This document shows positions 46,649 through 55,404 of a stretch of 64,000 nucleotides of DNA, one piece after another (position 1 is the stretch's first letter; each line of letters starts with the position of its first letter). The position numbers were made by a program, and so were the translations under genes. The stretch lies in the NCBI RefSeq assembly GCF_014645515.1, contig NZ_BMLW01000005.1, positions 266,714-330,713 on the forward strand, written 5' to 3'. The notes under the pieces were generated by a model. The model searched no databases. It saw nothing but the letters and a program-made list of their open reading frames with translations, and had not been told where the DNA came from. This DNA is from Oceanobacillus neutriphilus (GTDB taxonomy: Bacteria; Bacillota; Bacilli; Bacillales; Amphibacillaceae).

Positions 46649-48982
46649 CTAATTGTCTTTACAAAATGGACAAATATATTTTCTTTTTGTAACACTATCG
46701 ATTCGATTTTCCCATTCATGATGGCAATAAGGACATCTCCAAAATCTTTTTTTTCCAGATCCAACTAATACATCATCAGGTGTATCTTTGTTTATTTCAA
46801 AATCCCAATATTTTATAAGATCAGGTCTTACGTTTTGAAGTAATTTTTCAGGTCCTTGTTTTTTGCCAGAACAATAGGGACAACCATTTTTATTTGGGCC
46901 AATTCTATTATAAATAGTGCTATCCCATACATGTTCAGGATTTTTTTTACACTTCCAAGCAAACTTTTTGTGACTTCCCATTTTAATAAGTCTTAAATTA
47001 ATGTTTTTATTTTTCTTGTAGTCCCATTCCTGAAATATCTCGGCGTGTTGAAGTAATAATTTTTTATTTTTGTTCCTTAAATTAAATTCACTGCACTTCA
47101 TACATATAACTTTAATACCAGGAGATTGTATCCATCGATGATTTTTTTTACATTTCCAGTGTAGTTTAAGAGTAGAATGAATTCCTATATCCTCAGGATT
47201 ATAAACATTTGATTCAATATCCCAATAGTGCATTAAATGTCGATCATTCGAAATTGGATTTTTTATAGTTATTTTCGAGTAACACCTTGGACAATCTTTA
47301 AATCGTTTCGTTCTTTTATTAATTTGTCTGTACCATTCATGTCCTTTGTTACATTTCCACCAAACATGTTCCTTGCTACTGCATAATAACGTATCAATTA
47401 TTAAGTGACTATTTTTGTCATAATCCCATTCATTACAAAATATCGGATAATTTTTCAATAGTTCATTTGGATCTCCATCACAGGGGATTCTAGGTTCAAT
47501 ACTTTTATATTCACAATCAGGACATTTATAAGAGATTCTTTTTTCAATATAATCGATTCTTTCTTGCCATCTGTGATTACATTTTTCACACCTCCAAAAT
47601 ACTCTTGATTCAGATTTTGCAGTGAATTCATAAGGACCTTTTTTATTTAATTCAAAGTCCCAATATTGAAATATCCAGGGGCGTTTAGTCCCCAATGAAT
47701 TTTCTATACTAACTTTTCGACCGATACAATATGGGCACCCTTCGTGTTTACTTGCTAATCTCACCCTTATTCCACTTTTAAAAGAGTGTCCCTTAGAACA
47801 TTTCCACCAGGCTTCTTTAGGTGAACTAGGAACAACTTCAAAAGGATACATTTTCTCATCATTATTTTTGTCATAATCCCAAAACCTGAGCATTTCCGGA
47901 TTTAAACTTTCTAATGAATTCGTTTCATTCACATAGAGATTTCGGCAATATGGACATCCATAACTTAGTCTTGTTCGGGTATAAATAACAGCTTTCCATT
48001 CATGTCCGCATTTACCAAGCCACCATATTTTTTCTTTTGAATTGAAAGAAAAATATTCTGGTCTTAATTTTCCATTCTTCTCAGGGTGCCATTGCAATGC
48101 AATTTCAGGTGACCTTTGTAAAACACTATTTTTTGCTTTAACACGATGATACATTTCTAAAATCTGTACCCGATTTTTAGCAACGTCAACTTCAAATGAA
48201 TAATTAATTTTTAAAAGTACCATCAATTTTTTTATCATTTGAGACCTATTGTCGTCATTTATTCTTCTTCCTTTTTCAATAATTAGTTCATCTTTGTTAT
48301 TTTCAGTTAAAGGCAGTAATTCTCCTTCACGTATGTTAATAATTCTGATCCCTGCATTCTGAAAGACCGTTCGTTTTTTTAAATCCTTATCCAATTTATT
48401 TTTATGAGTTCTTCCACCATCATATTCTATAGCTATATTTAAGTCTTCTATAAAAATATCAGCCTCATATGTTTCCCTATCAAATTGTAGTTTCTTTCTA
48501 TTTTTGACATTTGGAAATATTTTTTGAAGGTAATATAAGATACATTGTTCTGAAAAAGAAGTATTCGTTCTCTTAAAACATTCAGGACATCCAACACCTC
48601 TTTTAGTACGTGGATTTATAATTGCCTTCCATTCGTGTCCATATTTACATATCCACCATACTTTTTTGCAAGAACCATTTGTAAAGTCATTAGGTGTCAA
48701 ACCTTTATTTTTTTCATAGTTCCATTCAACTGCAATGTGTGGTGATAGCGTAGCTAATGAATTTCCTTCATACACTTTAGAATTCGAACAATACGGGCAG
48801 CCACTATTATTCCTAATTCTATTATGACATGTAGCCTCATAAGATAGATGACCTTTATTACAAATCCACCACACTTTCTTATCGGACCCTATTGTAAGAG
48901 TTTCAAGTAAATCCATTTTGTTTTTTTTATAATCATATTCATTTAATAGTCCAGGACAATATTCTTTTAACAATTCACTCAT
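46649..48982 (-). CDS. Nine zinc-ribbon (treble-clef, DUF4379-like) repeats with embedded Vsr-like nuclease
   Basis: About 777 residues. Nine copies of a ~60-residue unit with the pattern P-x-x-x-x-x-W-D/N-x-x-K-N ... W-W-x-C-x-x-G-H-x-W-x-x-x-I-x-x-R ... C-P-x-C can be read; one has lost its first cysteine and others vary. After the second unit, residues about 155-270 form a PD-(D/E)XK/Vsr-like nuclease: SFSEQCILYYLQKIFP, YEADIFIEDLNIAIEYDG (Asp and Glu-x-Asp) and RIINIREGEL. Start ATG 48982 has GGAGC 7 nt upstream. Proteins of this kind are suspected defence or DNA-processing factors; the repeats likely bind nucleic acid. I know of no tested function. Confidence 0.8.
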   Translation of the reverse strand: MSELLKEYCPGLLNEYDYKKNKMDLLETLTIGSDKKVWWICNKGHLSYEATCHNRIRNNSGCPYCSNSKVYEGNSLATLSPHIAVEWNYEKNKGLTPNDFTNGSCKKVWWICKYGHEWKAIINPRTKRGVGCPECFKRTNTSFSEQCILYYLQKIFPNVKNRKKLQFDRETYEADIFIEDLNIAIEYDGGRTHKNKLDKDLKKRTVFQNAGIRIINIREGELLPLTENNKDELIIEKGRRINDDNRSQMIKKLMVLLKINYSFEVDVAKNRVQILEMYHRVKAKNSVLQRSPEIALQWHPEKNGKLRPEYFSFNSKEKIWWLGKCGHEWKAVIYTRTRLSYGCPYCRNLYVNETNSLESLNPEMLRFWDYDKNNDEKMYPFEVVPSSPKEAWWKCSKGHSFKSGIRVRLASKHEGCPYCIGRKVSIENSLGTKRPWIFQYWDFELNKKGPYEFTAKSESRVFWRCEKCNHRWQERIDYIEKRISYKCPDCEYKSIEPRIPCDGDPNELLKNYPIFCNEWDYDKNSHLIIDTLLCSSKEHVWWKCNKGHEWYRQINKRTKRFKDCPRCYSKITIKNPISNDRHLMHYWDIESNVYNPEDIGIHSTLKLHWKCKKNHRWIQSPGIKVICMKCSEFNLRNKNKKLLLQHAEIFQEWDYKKNKNINLRLIKMGSHKKFAWKCKKNPEHVWDSTIYNRIGPNKNGCPYCSGKKQGPEKLLQNVRPDLIKYWDFEINKDTPDDVLVGSGKKRFWRCPYCHHEWENRIDSVTKRKYICPFCKDN

Positions 48983-49275
48983 ATCTATCGCTCCTACATA
49001 TTTGATCAATATCAATAATTTCTTCTACATAGTGAGAAATAATTAGATTCTTGCCTTCCTAATGTATGATTTTAATTTTTTTAGAATTTGGCATCAGTTA
49101 CTTTCCTAACTTCATTTAAGCAATATTATTAACTCCTAACGAAAATAAGAGCAGTTTTATATCCTAAGGGAGTGAGGGATTAAAATACTCCGCAAAATAC
49201 AAAAATAAAATAACTAATTATAAGAAAATTGAAATTTTTTAATATTTTTCAAAGAAATTTCCACAAAAAAAGAGC
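48983..49275. other. Upstream region of the treble-clef gene
   Basis: AT-rich sequence without a supported gene. It should hold the promoter of the zinc-ribbon gene, but I cannot pick one box pair with confidence. Confidence 0.3.
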
Positions 49276-49305
49276 AGAAAACCGGCACCCCTTTTCTCTG
49301 GTTCT
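49276..49305 (-). terminator. Terminator after a GNAT gene
   Basis: AGAACCAG-like and CCGGTTTTCT arms can pair imperfectly; the minus-strand exit has TCTTTTTTT (49264-49272). It lies about 70 nt past the acetyltransferase stop. Confidence 0.5.
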
Positions 49306-49376
49306 ACGTTTATTTAAAACACAATTTATAAAAAATCCTTTATTACAGAAGCACTCTGCTTTAGATTAAGAAGTCA

Positions 49377-49910
49377 TTATCTATCACTTTGAAGCAACGA
49401 ATAAACATATGTATCATACGCCTTTCCATTTTGATACATATACTTTCTTAAAATGCCTTCTTTTTGAAATCCAACTTTGTAGAGTAAATTGCTAGAAGCC
49501 TCATTATCTTTAAAAACAACAGCCCCTATGCGAGTAAGTCCTAAGTCATCAAAACCGTACTGTATTACCTCTAATACTGCCTCAGCGGTATAACCTAATC
49601 TCCAATATTCAGGATGGATTTCATACCCTATTTCTGCTCGTTTATGTTTAGGTGACAAAGCGTTAAAACCAATGGTTCCAATGATTCCTTGCGTTCCTTT
49701 TCTTTCAATTCCCCAACGTATCCCTTTTTTCTCCTTATAACTTTTTGCAAAAAAATCTACAAATCCTTCAGCTTGTTCGATGCTTTTTAAAGTTTCTTGA
49801 CCATAATACCTTGTTACATTTTCATTGGAAAAACAAGCAAATATGCCTTTTGCATCTTCCTTCGATATTTCCCTTAAAATTAATCTATCTGTCTCTAATA
49901 TTGGAAACAT
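49377..49910 (-). CDS. GNAT N-acetyltransferase, RimJ/RimL type
   Basis: About 177 residues from the ATG at 49910 (GAGGG, 6 nt upstream), giving MFPILETDRLILREI, the canonical RimJ/RimL opening; the longer reading has no site. GYEIHPEYWRLGYTAEAVLEVI holds the acetyl-CoA loop and LTRIGAVVFKDNEASSNLLYKVGF the closing motif. Likely a cytoplasmic acetyltransferase for protein N-termini or small amines. Confidence 0.87.
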   Translation of the reverse strand: MFPILETDRLILREISKEDAKGIFACFSNENVTRYYGQETLKSIEQAEGFVDFFAKSYKEKKGIRWGIERKGTQGIIGTIGFNALSPKHKRAEIGYEIHPEYWRLGYTAEAVLEVIQYGFDDLGLTRIGAVVFKDNEASSNLLYKVGFQKEGILRKYMYQNGKAYDTYVYSLLQSDR

Positions 49911-50195
49911 ATTTTCCCTCATTTCTTTGTAAATTATCATATGTTGTGCCATAGACTTAGTAGTTTTAACCGCTAACACCCCATCAGTGCGGTCTTTACA
50001 GCCAAGTTGAAAGTCCTTCGTTTAATTTAAACAAAGGACTCATCATTCCTATTTATTTACTATAATCAATGTCTAAGCTTATTGAAACAGGCATCATTGA
50101 CCTTGTACTATTTGATAAAATGTACTGCTTCATAATAATTTAATTAATTTGTAGTCGTTCCTAGCACATTATATTTCTCTCTATATAACAATCAC

Positions 50196-51374
50196 TTACC
50201 GAATATTTTTCAATAATTTCAATTGCATAAATCCAGATACAAACAATAGTGCTGCAAAAAAACCGAACATCACAGAACCATTAAATGATGATAATAATAC
50301 TCCTCCAATAAAAGGACCGAATGCTTCAGACACTCTCCAATGCAGTCCGAATATGGAGAAATATCTTCCTCTCATATCGCCTGGTGCCCAGGTCGAGATG
50401 AATTTATTTAAGTGCACCGTATATATTGAGCTGGCTACAACCATGATTAAACGTATAGCAATTAGAAATCCATAGTCTATGAAGAGTGCATATCCAATAG
50501 CTGCAATCATAGCAAGCATATATCCAATAAAAATCATTTTCCTTGGATCTTTTCTCTCAATAATAGCTGCAATCCATATTTGAATAACTGCTGCAGCAAT
50601 AGCTCCTATTGATAATAAAGACGAGTATACCCATTCATAATTTTCTATTTTCCCCTGTAAATATAGAGGGAACGTTGACCAGTCCTGGGCAGATAATAAA
50701 GAAGTAGGTATAACCAATAAAGTTAAATATATTAGATTTCTATGCTTCTTTAATGAAATTTTGAATAAATGTTTATTGCCTAATTCCTGCTCTTCAGTAC
50801 TATTTTGTACAGTTTCAGGGATTTTCCACCATACTAATAAAAAGTAAAGTGCAGTAACACAAGCAAAAAATAAAAATACAAATGCAGGATTTTGTTTAAA
50901 GGCAATAACCCCTAACAATGGCCCGATTGCTACCCCTACTGATGCTGCCGAACCAATCATTGCATAAACTTTTGCCCTAATATCTACAGAGACACTATCT
51001 GCAATTTGAGCATCAGCTGCCGGGAAGAAAATATACGAACCGGCTCCTAATATCGTTATCAGGACCGCAAATAATAATAACGAGTCAACAAATGCGAATG
51101 AAATTAAACAAATTGTTTGAATAGCTAAAGATAGCATCATAATGGATTTTCTGCCAAAACGGTCCGATAAGCCGCCTAAGAGTAAATTTATGATAAATCC
51201 AGCAATGGACTCCAAACCAATAACAGCAGTAATTAACGGTACGGAGGCATCAAATTTCTGTGTCATATATAACACAAGAAAAGGATACATCATAAATTGA
51301 GCAACTTTTGTTAAAAAAGTTCCTGCGACCCTAACCCATATTGCACTATCATACTTTTTTAAAGCATTCATCAT
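50196..51374 (-). CDS. MFS multidrug efflux transporter
   Basis: About 392 residues and 12 helices. Motif A is GGLSDRFGRKSIMML after helix 2, and GSYIFFPAADAQIADSV with a downstream AMIGSAASVGVAIGPLLGV motif C-like segment points to a DHA1 proton antiporter. The ATG at 51374 has AGGAGG 8 nt upstream; a longer in-frame reading lacks a site. A structured leader sequence lies at 51463-51558 and may control expression. Substrate unknown; drug efflux is the usual role. Confidence 0.86.
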   Translation of the reverse strand: MMNALKKYDSAIWVRVAGTFLTKVAQFMMYPFLVLYMTQKFDASVPLITAVIGLESIAGFIINLLLGGLSDRFGRKSIMMLSLAIQTICLISFAFVDSLLLFAVLITILGAGSYIFFPAADAQIADSVSVDIRAKVYAMIGSAASVGVAIGPLLGVIAFKQNPAFVFLFFACVTALYFLLVWWKIPETVQNSTEEQELGNKHLFKISLKKHRNLIYLTLLVIPTSLLSAQDWSTFPLYLQGKIENYEWVYSSLLSIGAIAAAVIQIWIAAIIERKDPRKMIFIGYMLAMIAAIGYALFIDYGFLIAIRLIMVVASSIYTVHLNKFISTWAPGDMRGRYFSIFGLHWRVSEAFGPFIGGVLLSSFNGSVMFGFFAALLFVSGFMQLKLLKNIR

Positions 51375-51462
51375 CCTTCTTTCCTCCTGAGCTATTACAG
51401 AAGGATTCAACTAACTTGATAAATATTAAGCCTTCTGTTTTGATAGATTTTAGTTAAATAAA

Positions 51463-51558
51463 CAACTAAAAAACCCTCAAAACAGTGAAAGGTATACCTA
51501 ATTGAAAACCGCCCTTTCCTGTAATGAAAGTAAATTAGCATGGGTTTTCAGTTGGTAT
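51463..51558 (-). promoter_or_regulatory. Candidate attenuator-like leader of the MFS gene
   Basis: Two nearly complementary 17-nt arms (51494-51510 and 51542-51558) enclose a smaller CTTTC/GAAAG hairpin. On the minus strand the first arm ends in AAAACCC, which could instead pair with GGGTTTTTT at 51466-51475, making a terminator-like hairpin with a T run. The two pairings exclude each other. Position, 90 nt before the MFS start, suits attenuation. Speculative. Confidence 0.35.
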
Positions 51559-51767
51559 GTTATCATGATTGCATTTCCCCTTTCCAAATTTTGAATATAA
51601 ATTAATTTTATCACATTTCACGCAGAGAATAATGATTTTTTAGAAAATTAGTAAATTTAATTTTACATACTGATAAAAATGTTATCGATTGAAAGAATAA
51701 GCAGCTGCCTAATTGCGACCGTAGGATTAGGTCAAAAATTTATAAAGTAATGAAAGAAACGCTTTAT

Positions 51768-52937
51768 TCAAAACAAATTACTCTCTTTTTTCCCAACAGA
51801 CTTATTAATCAAAGCAAAGAGCAGCAAAGCGATAAGTACCAATACCCCACTTCCAGCCCCTACATAATTTACAGAACTAATACTAATAACACCACCGCCT
51901 ATAAAAGCGCCCAATCCAATACCCATATAAAGGGCAGATGCACTAAATGATAAAACCATTTGTGCTGATTTTGGATTCAATGCTATAAGAAAGGTATTAA
52001 GAGCGGGATTCATCCCAAAGCCTGGAATGCCCCATAAAACAGCAACAATGGATACCATCATAATTGTAAATGTTGAAGAATTTAATAAGGATAATAATGA
52101 GAAAGAAGCTAATAATACTGCAAATCCTCCAAGAGCCAGCATTAATGTCTTCGAAGCACCAATTCGATCTGTAAAATACCCGCCTATCAGATTTCCAAAG
52201 AGTGCCCCGATACCGAATAACATTAGAAAAATACTGATATTCTCCATGCTGGTAATCCCAGTAATGATAGGAGCTATATAGGTATAGGTCATAAAGCCTC
52301 CAGTAGTACCAATTATATTTACAAGCAGGGTTAACAAAATAATCCTATTAAACCCTTTTAATCTTTCCCGGATAGTCATCTCAGCTTCCCTTTTTATTTC
52401 AGGTAAAAATAGGAATACACCTATAACTGTAATAAACGAGATAACAGATACAAAAATAAAAGAATAGCGCCACGTGGCCGCATTGCCAATCCAAGTTCCA
52501 ATTGGTGCTCCTAAAACTAAACCTATCGTTATACCAGCTAATATAAACGACAATGCCTTCCCTTTCATTTTTTCAGATACTAAACTGGCTGAAGCGGTCA
52601 TTGCTAAAGGAGTAAATATTGCTGCTGCCAACGCAGCTAGTATTCTAGTGATAAAGAGCATTTCAAAAGATGTCACAATTGCAGAGAGTGCATTTGCAAC
52701 CGCAAATACCAGCATAGAAATAGCCAAGAGTCCTTTTAAAGGAAAATTCATGGTTAAGGTTCCAAAAAGCGGTGCCCCGATAGCATACGCAATAGCAAAA
52801 GCTGTGACTAACTGCCCCGCTGCAGCAATCGTAACATTCATATCATTAGAGATATGTGGTAATAAACCAGCAATAACAAAATCATCCGTCCCTATAATAA
52901 ATGTCCCAAGTACAAGTATAAGAAGCCGATAATTCAC
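51768..52937 (-). CDS. MFS transporter (DHA1, AraJ/YbcL-like)
   Basis: 389 residues with 12 helices: GTDDFVIAGLLPHISNDM at helix 1, typical of the AraJ/YbcL/PbuE branch, then AAAGQLVTAFAIAYAIGAP and motif C-like GITIGLVLGAPIGTWIG. Start is GTG directly after the merR stop (TAA-GTG), with GGGG about 6 nt upstream, so it is the second gene of the merR operon and is probably induced when the regulator binds a drug or metabolite. Substrates in this branch include purines, sugars and drugs. Confidence 0.86.
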   Translation of the reverse strand: MNYRLLILVLGTFIIGTDDFVIAGLLPHISNDMNVTIAAAGQLVTAFAIAYAIGAPLFGTLTMNFPLKGLLAISMLVFAVANALSAIVTSFEMLFITRILAALAAAIFTPLAMTASASLVSEKMKGKALSFILAGITIGLVLGAPIGTWIGNAATWRYSFIFVSVISFITVIGVFLFLPEIKREAEMTIRERLKGFNRIILLTLLVNIIGTTGGFMTYTYIAPIITGITSMENISIFLMLFGIGALFGNLIGGYFTDRIGASKTLMLALGGFAVLLASFSLLSLLNSSTFTIMMVSIVAVLWGIPGFGMNPALNTFLIALNPKSAQMVLSFSASALYMGIGLGAFIGGGVISISSVNYVGAGSGVLVLIALLLFALINKSVGKKESNLF

Positions 52938-53312
52938 TTAATCCCCACTTTCCTCTTTTTTCATTTCCCAATACTTCATAAGTTTTTCTAAATGTATTTC
53001 AATTTCTTGCAGATTATTAATCTGTTCACGGACATTTATTAATCTTTCCGAATAGAGATCTATTGCGTCTTGAGCACACTCCTTATTTTCAGCAAACTGA
53101 AAATCACCACATGATAAAACCTGGTATATCTCCTCTGTATTCATCCCCAGTTTTAAAAATAATTGTACAGCTTTTACAGTTTCAATATCCGACTCCTCAT
53201 ACTCCCGATATCCATTTTCCTGCCGGGGAGGACGAATTAGATTCTTTTTTTCGTAATAGCGTAATGATCGAATACTTACTCCTGTTTCCTTTGACAATTC
53301 ACCGATTTTCAT
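52938..53312 (-). CDS. MerR-family transcriptional regulator
   Basis: 124 residues. The N-terminal winged HTH is canonical: KIGELSKETGVSIRSLRYYE, then KKNLIRPPRQENGYREY. A dimerisation helix (DAIDLYSERLINVREQINNL) follows and the effector-binding tail is short, with two cysteines (SCGDFQFAENKECAQ). The length resembles the AdhR/YyaN small group. It lies directly in front of an MFS gene and its promoter has the 19-bp spacer that MerR proteins untwist, so autoactivation of a two-gene operon is likely. Confidence 0.9.
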   Translation of the reverse strand: MKIGELSKETGVSIRSLRYYEKKNLIRPPRQENGYREYEESDIETVKAVQLFLKLGMNTEEIYQVLSCGDFQFAENKECAQDAIDLYSERLINVREQINNLQEIEIHLEKLMKYWEMKKEESGD

Positions 53313-53345
53313 TTCTTATCCCCTCTCTTTTTCTTAAGTAATCTC

Positions 53346-53376
53346 ATCATAATCCCTGACACCGTGTCAGGGTCAA
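53346..53376 (-). promoter_or_regulatory. MerR-type promoter with 19-bp spacer and dyad
   Basis: On the minus strand TTGACC (53371-53376) and TATGAT (53346-53351) are 19 nt apart. The spacer holds the perfect dyad CCCTGACAC/GTGTCAGGG (53354-53372). This is the textbook arrangement of a promoter activated by a MerR protein and it lies 34 nt before the merR start codon. Confidence 0.85.
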
Positions 53377-53600
53377 TTACTTTTACTGTAGTAATTCTTT
53401 ATGTAATGAAAAAGCCTTGCTGTTTTTTGACAGCAGGCTTATTGATAGATAATCCAGAATACAAGACCTTATCTATAGACAATTACTTTATAGTTTTTCA
53501 TAAAAATGAACACCTTTTAATTTCTTACATTACTAAGTACATATACTCGCCCCTTTGTTTTATTTGTACAGGTAGAAATTTTTCTCTGTTCTAATATTTT

Positions 53601-54824
53601 CTAACCCGCTTCTTCTTGATGGTAGTAATTCCTTTTAGATTTTTTCAACACCATCCAGTTAATGATTATTCCCAGAATGAAAAAAGCAAACGAACCAATA
53701 ATATAAATTTGCCGAAGCTCGAATAGTTCTGCAAATATCCCGATTGCAGCTGTAAACAGGATAATAAACAAAGCCTCTACCAGCCCAAAGACACTTGAAA
53801 ATCTTCCCATCATCTCTATTGGTACGTTGTTTTGATAAAAAGTTAAAAATCCTGTATTTGCGAATGACAAGGAGAATGTTAATAGAAAAAATCCAATAGA
53901 AGCCATCCAAAAATCATTCGAAAAGGCAAATATTAAATAGCCGACTGAAGTAAAAATAGCTCCAAACCCAATGAGGATATTCAGCTTTAAATACTTCGTA
54001 AATAAAGCATTTATCAATGAACCAGCGATGATTCCAGTCCCTGCTATACTTACAAGAAAGCCATAGGTACTTTCAGACAACGAAAGAACTTCGGTAGCAA
54101 ATGCTGCTTCTAAGGAATCTAACGCACTCATAAACACAATCACTCCGCTAAAAAGAACATAGACCAAAGCAATATGCGTATTTAATTTACTGAATCTGAC
54201 AACTCTTTTCCAATCACTTAGAATGATTGCCATATTGATTTTTTCTGAAATAACCTTTTCATTTCGTAATTCCAGGTTAGGAAGAAACAGGATAATAATT
54301 GCTGATATAAATAAAGCAATTGCATTTAATTGAATTGCTAAATATGGAGAACCGAACATAAACAAAACGCCTGCAATGGAAGGTCCTAATATAAATCCGC
54401 ATGAATTAATAAAATTTCTAAGTGCATTAAACCTTTGCCGATCTCCTTTAGGAACTAACTTTGTCATATAAACCATAGAAGTCGGTGTGAAAATGGAACT
54501 AGCTATATTAATGATAAAAACAAATACATAAATCAGAATGATCGAATCCATAAATGGCAGTACCAGTATGAGTGTTGCTCTTATTACATCTAATGAAATC
54601 ATTAAATTTCTTTTATTTAGCCGGTCGATAAAACTGCCAGACCAAAAATTTGTGCATAAGGTTGCTGCAGGTATTAATATATATAGTATGGATACTGCTA
54701 ATGGAGAAGCCGTCATATCCAATACAATTAAGTTAAGCGCAATTAAATAAACCCATGCTCCTAAATTTGAAATCCCAATACCCGCTAAAAGTAATAATGG
54801 ATCTTTCCATTTCATAAACTTCAT
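53601..54824 (-). CDS. MFS transporter (MFS_3/MefA-like) under T-box control
   Basis: About 407 residues, 12 helices. SGSFIDRLNKRNLMISLDV is motif A of the MFS_3 branch, which includes macrolide efflux pumps (MefA) and many uncharacterised exporters. RQRFNALRNFINSCGFILGPSIAGVLF matches the fifth-helix region. ATG 54824 has GGAGGG 6 nt upstream; the longer reading starts inside the leader. Its mRNA leader is a T-box with an apparent serine specifier, so expression should rise when charged tRNA-Ser falls. That suggests a substrate linked to serine, a serine analogue or a seryl-tRNA synthetase inhibitor. Confidence 0.87.
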   Translation of the reverse strand: MKFMKWKDPLLLLAGIGISNLGAWVYLIALNLIVLDMTASPLAVSILYILIPAATLCTNFWSGSFIDRLNKRNLMISLDVIRATLILVLPFMDSIILIYVFVFIINIASSIFTPTSMVYMTKLVPKGDRQRFNALRNFINSCGFILGPSIAGVLFMFGSPYLAIQLNAIALFISAIIILFLPNLELRNEKVISEKINMAIILSDWKRVVRFSKLNTHIALVYVLFSGVIVFMSALDSLEAAFATEVLSLSESTYGFLVSIAGTGIIAGSLINALFTKYLKLNILIGFGAIFTSVGYLIFAFSNDFWMASIGFFLLTFSLSFANTGFLTFYQNNVPIEMMGRFSSVFGLVEALFIILFTAAIGIFAELFELRQIYIIGSFAFFILGIIINWMVLKKSKRNYYHQEEAG

Positions 54825-54866
54825 TTTAAGCCCTCCTAAATTCAAGATTTTCTATTATTTCGTAAT

Positions 54867-55207
54867 AAAAAAGAATCTCACCCCCAAAGTTATTAACTTT
54901 GAGGACGAGACTCCCTGAATTTAGAAGTTCGTGGTGCCACCCCACTTTGTCTCTATGTCACCATAGAAACCTTTTCAAGTACTGCATCATCTTAAATAAT
55001 GTTTATACTCTATCTTTATAACGGGAGAACCCGGCACACTATCCGTCATTTAAAAACTTCCAATGTGCGGCTCCGAGACTTGATTCAATGTATGATTACA
55101 TCCTCCATTTCCAGCTGCAGGAGTTCTCTGCTATGCTTGCATACATTTACTCTTCTCTTCATTGCCTTTTGCATAAATTTATTTAATTGGCCAAATAAAA
55201 ATTATTA
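54867..55207 (-). promoter_or_regulatory. T-box leader, apparent specifier UCA (serine)
   Basis: The T-box core GGGGTGGCACCACGAA lies at 54928-54943 on the minus strand. It is followed by a terminator stem (GTCTCGTCCTCAAAGTT pairing with AACTTTGGGGGTGAGAT) and a T run at 54867-54872. Upstream, stem I has an AGAGA-type GA motif and ends with GAA-TCA-AGTCTCGGAGC (55071-55086). In known T-boxes the codon after GAA at this point is the specifier, here UCA for tRNA-Ser(UGA). The antiterminator bulge can pair with uncharged tRNA 3' ends. Transcript start is expected near 55207. Confidence 0.88.
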
Positions 55208-55213
55208 GTATGA

Positions 55214-55242
55214 ATAATAGCCCAGACGTTTGTCTTTGTCAA
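55214..55242 (-). promoter_or_regulatory. Promoter of the T-box leader
   Basis: On the minus strand TTGACA (55237-55242) and TATTAT (55214-55219) are exactly 17 nt apart, a near-consensus vegetative promoter. Strong initiation fits control at the level of antitermination. Confidence 0.8.
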
Positions 55243-55404
55243 TCTTTTCCTTGGAAAAAGCTTTTACTATTTGCTAATTTATAGTACCTGTAAAATCTAT
55301 TTCAGGACCCTTTTTAAGGTCCGATCTAGTATGGTGAAAAAGAACTTCTTGTTTAATGGCACGCTTATTATAATGGAACAGAACTTGATATGGAAAACGA
55401 GCAA

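Noticed and set aside
52474..52932. 152-codon plus-strand ORF opposite an MFS gene
   Set aside because: Lies wholly antisense to a well-supported transporter and has no homology pattern or ribosome binding site.
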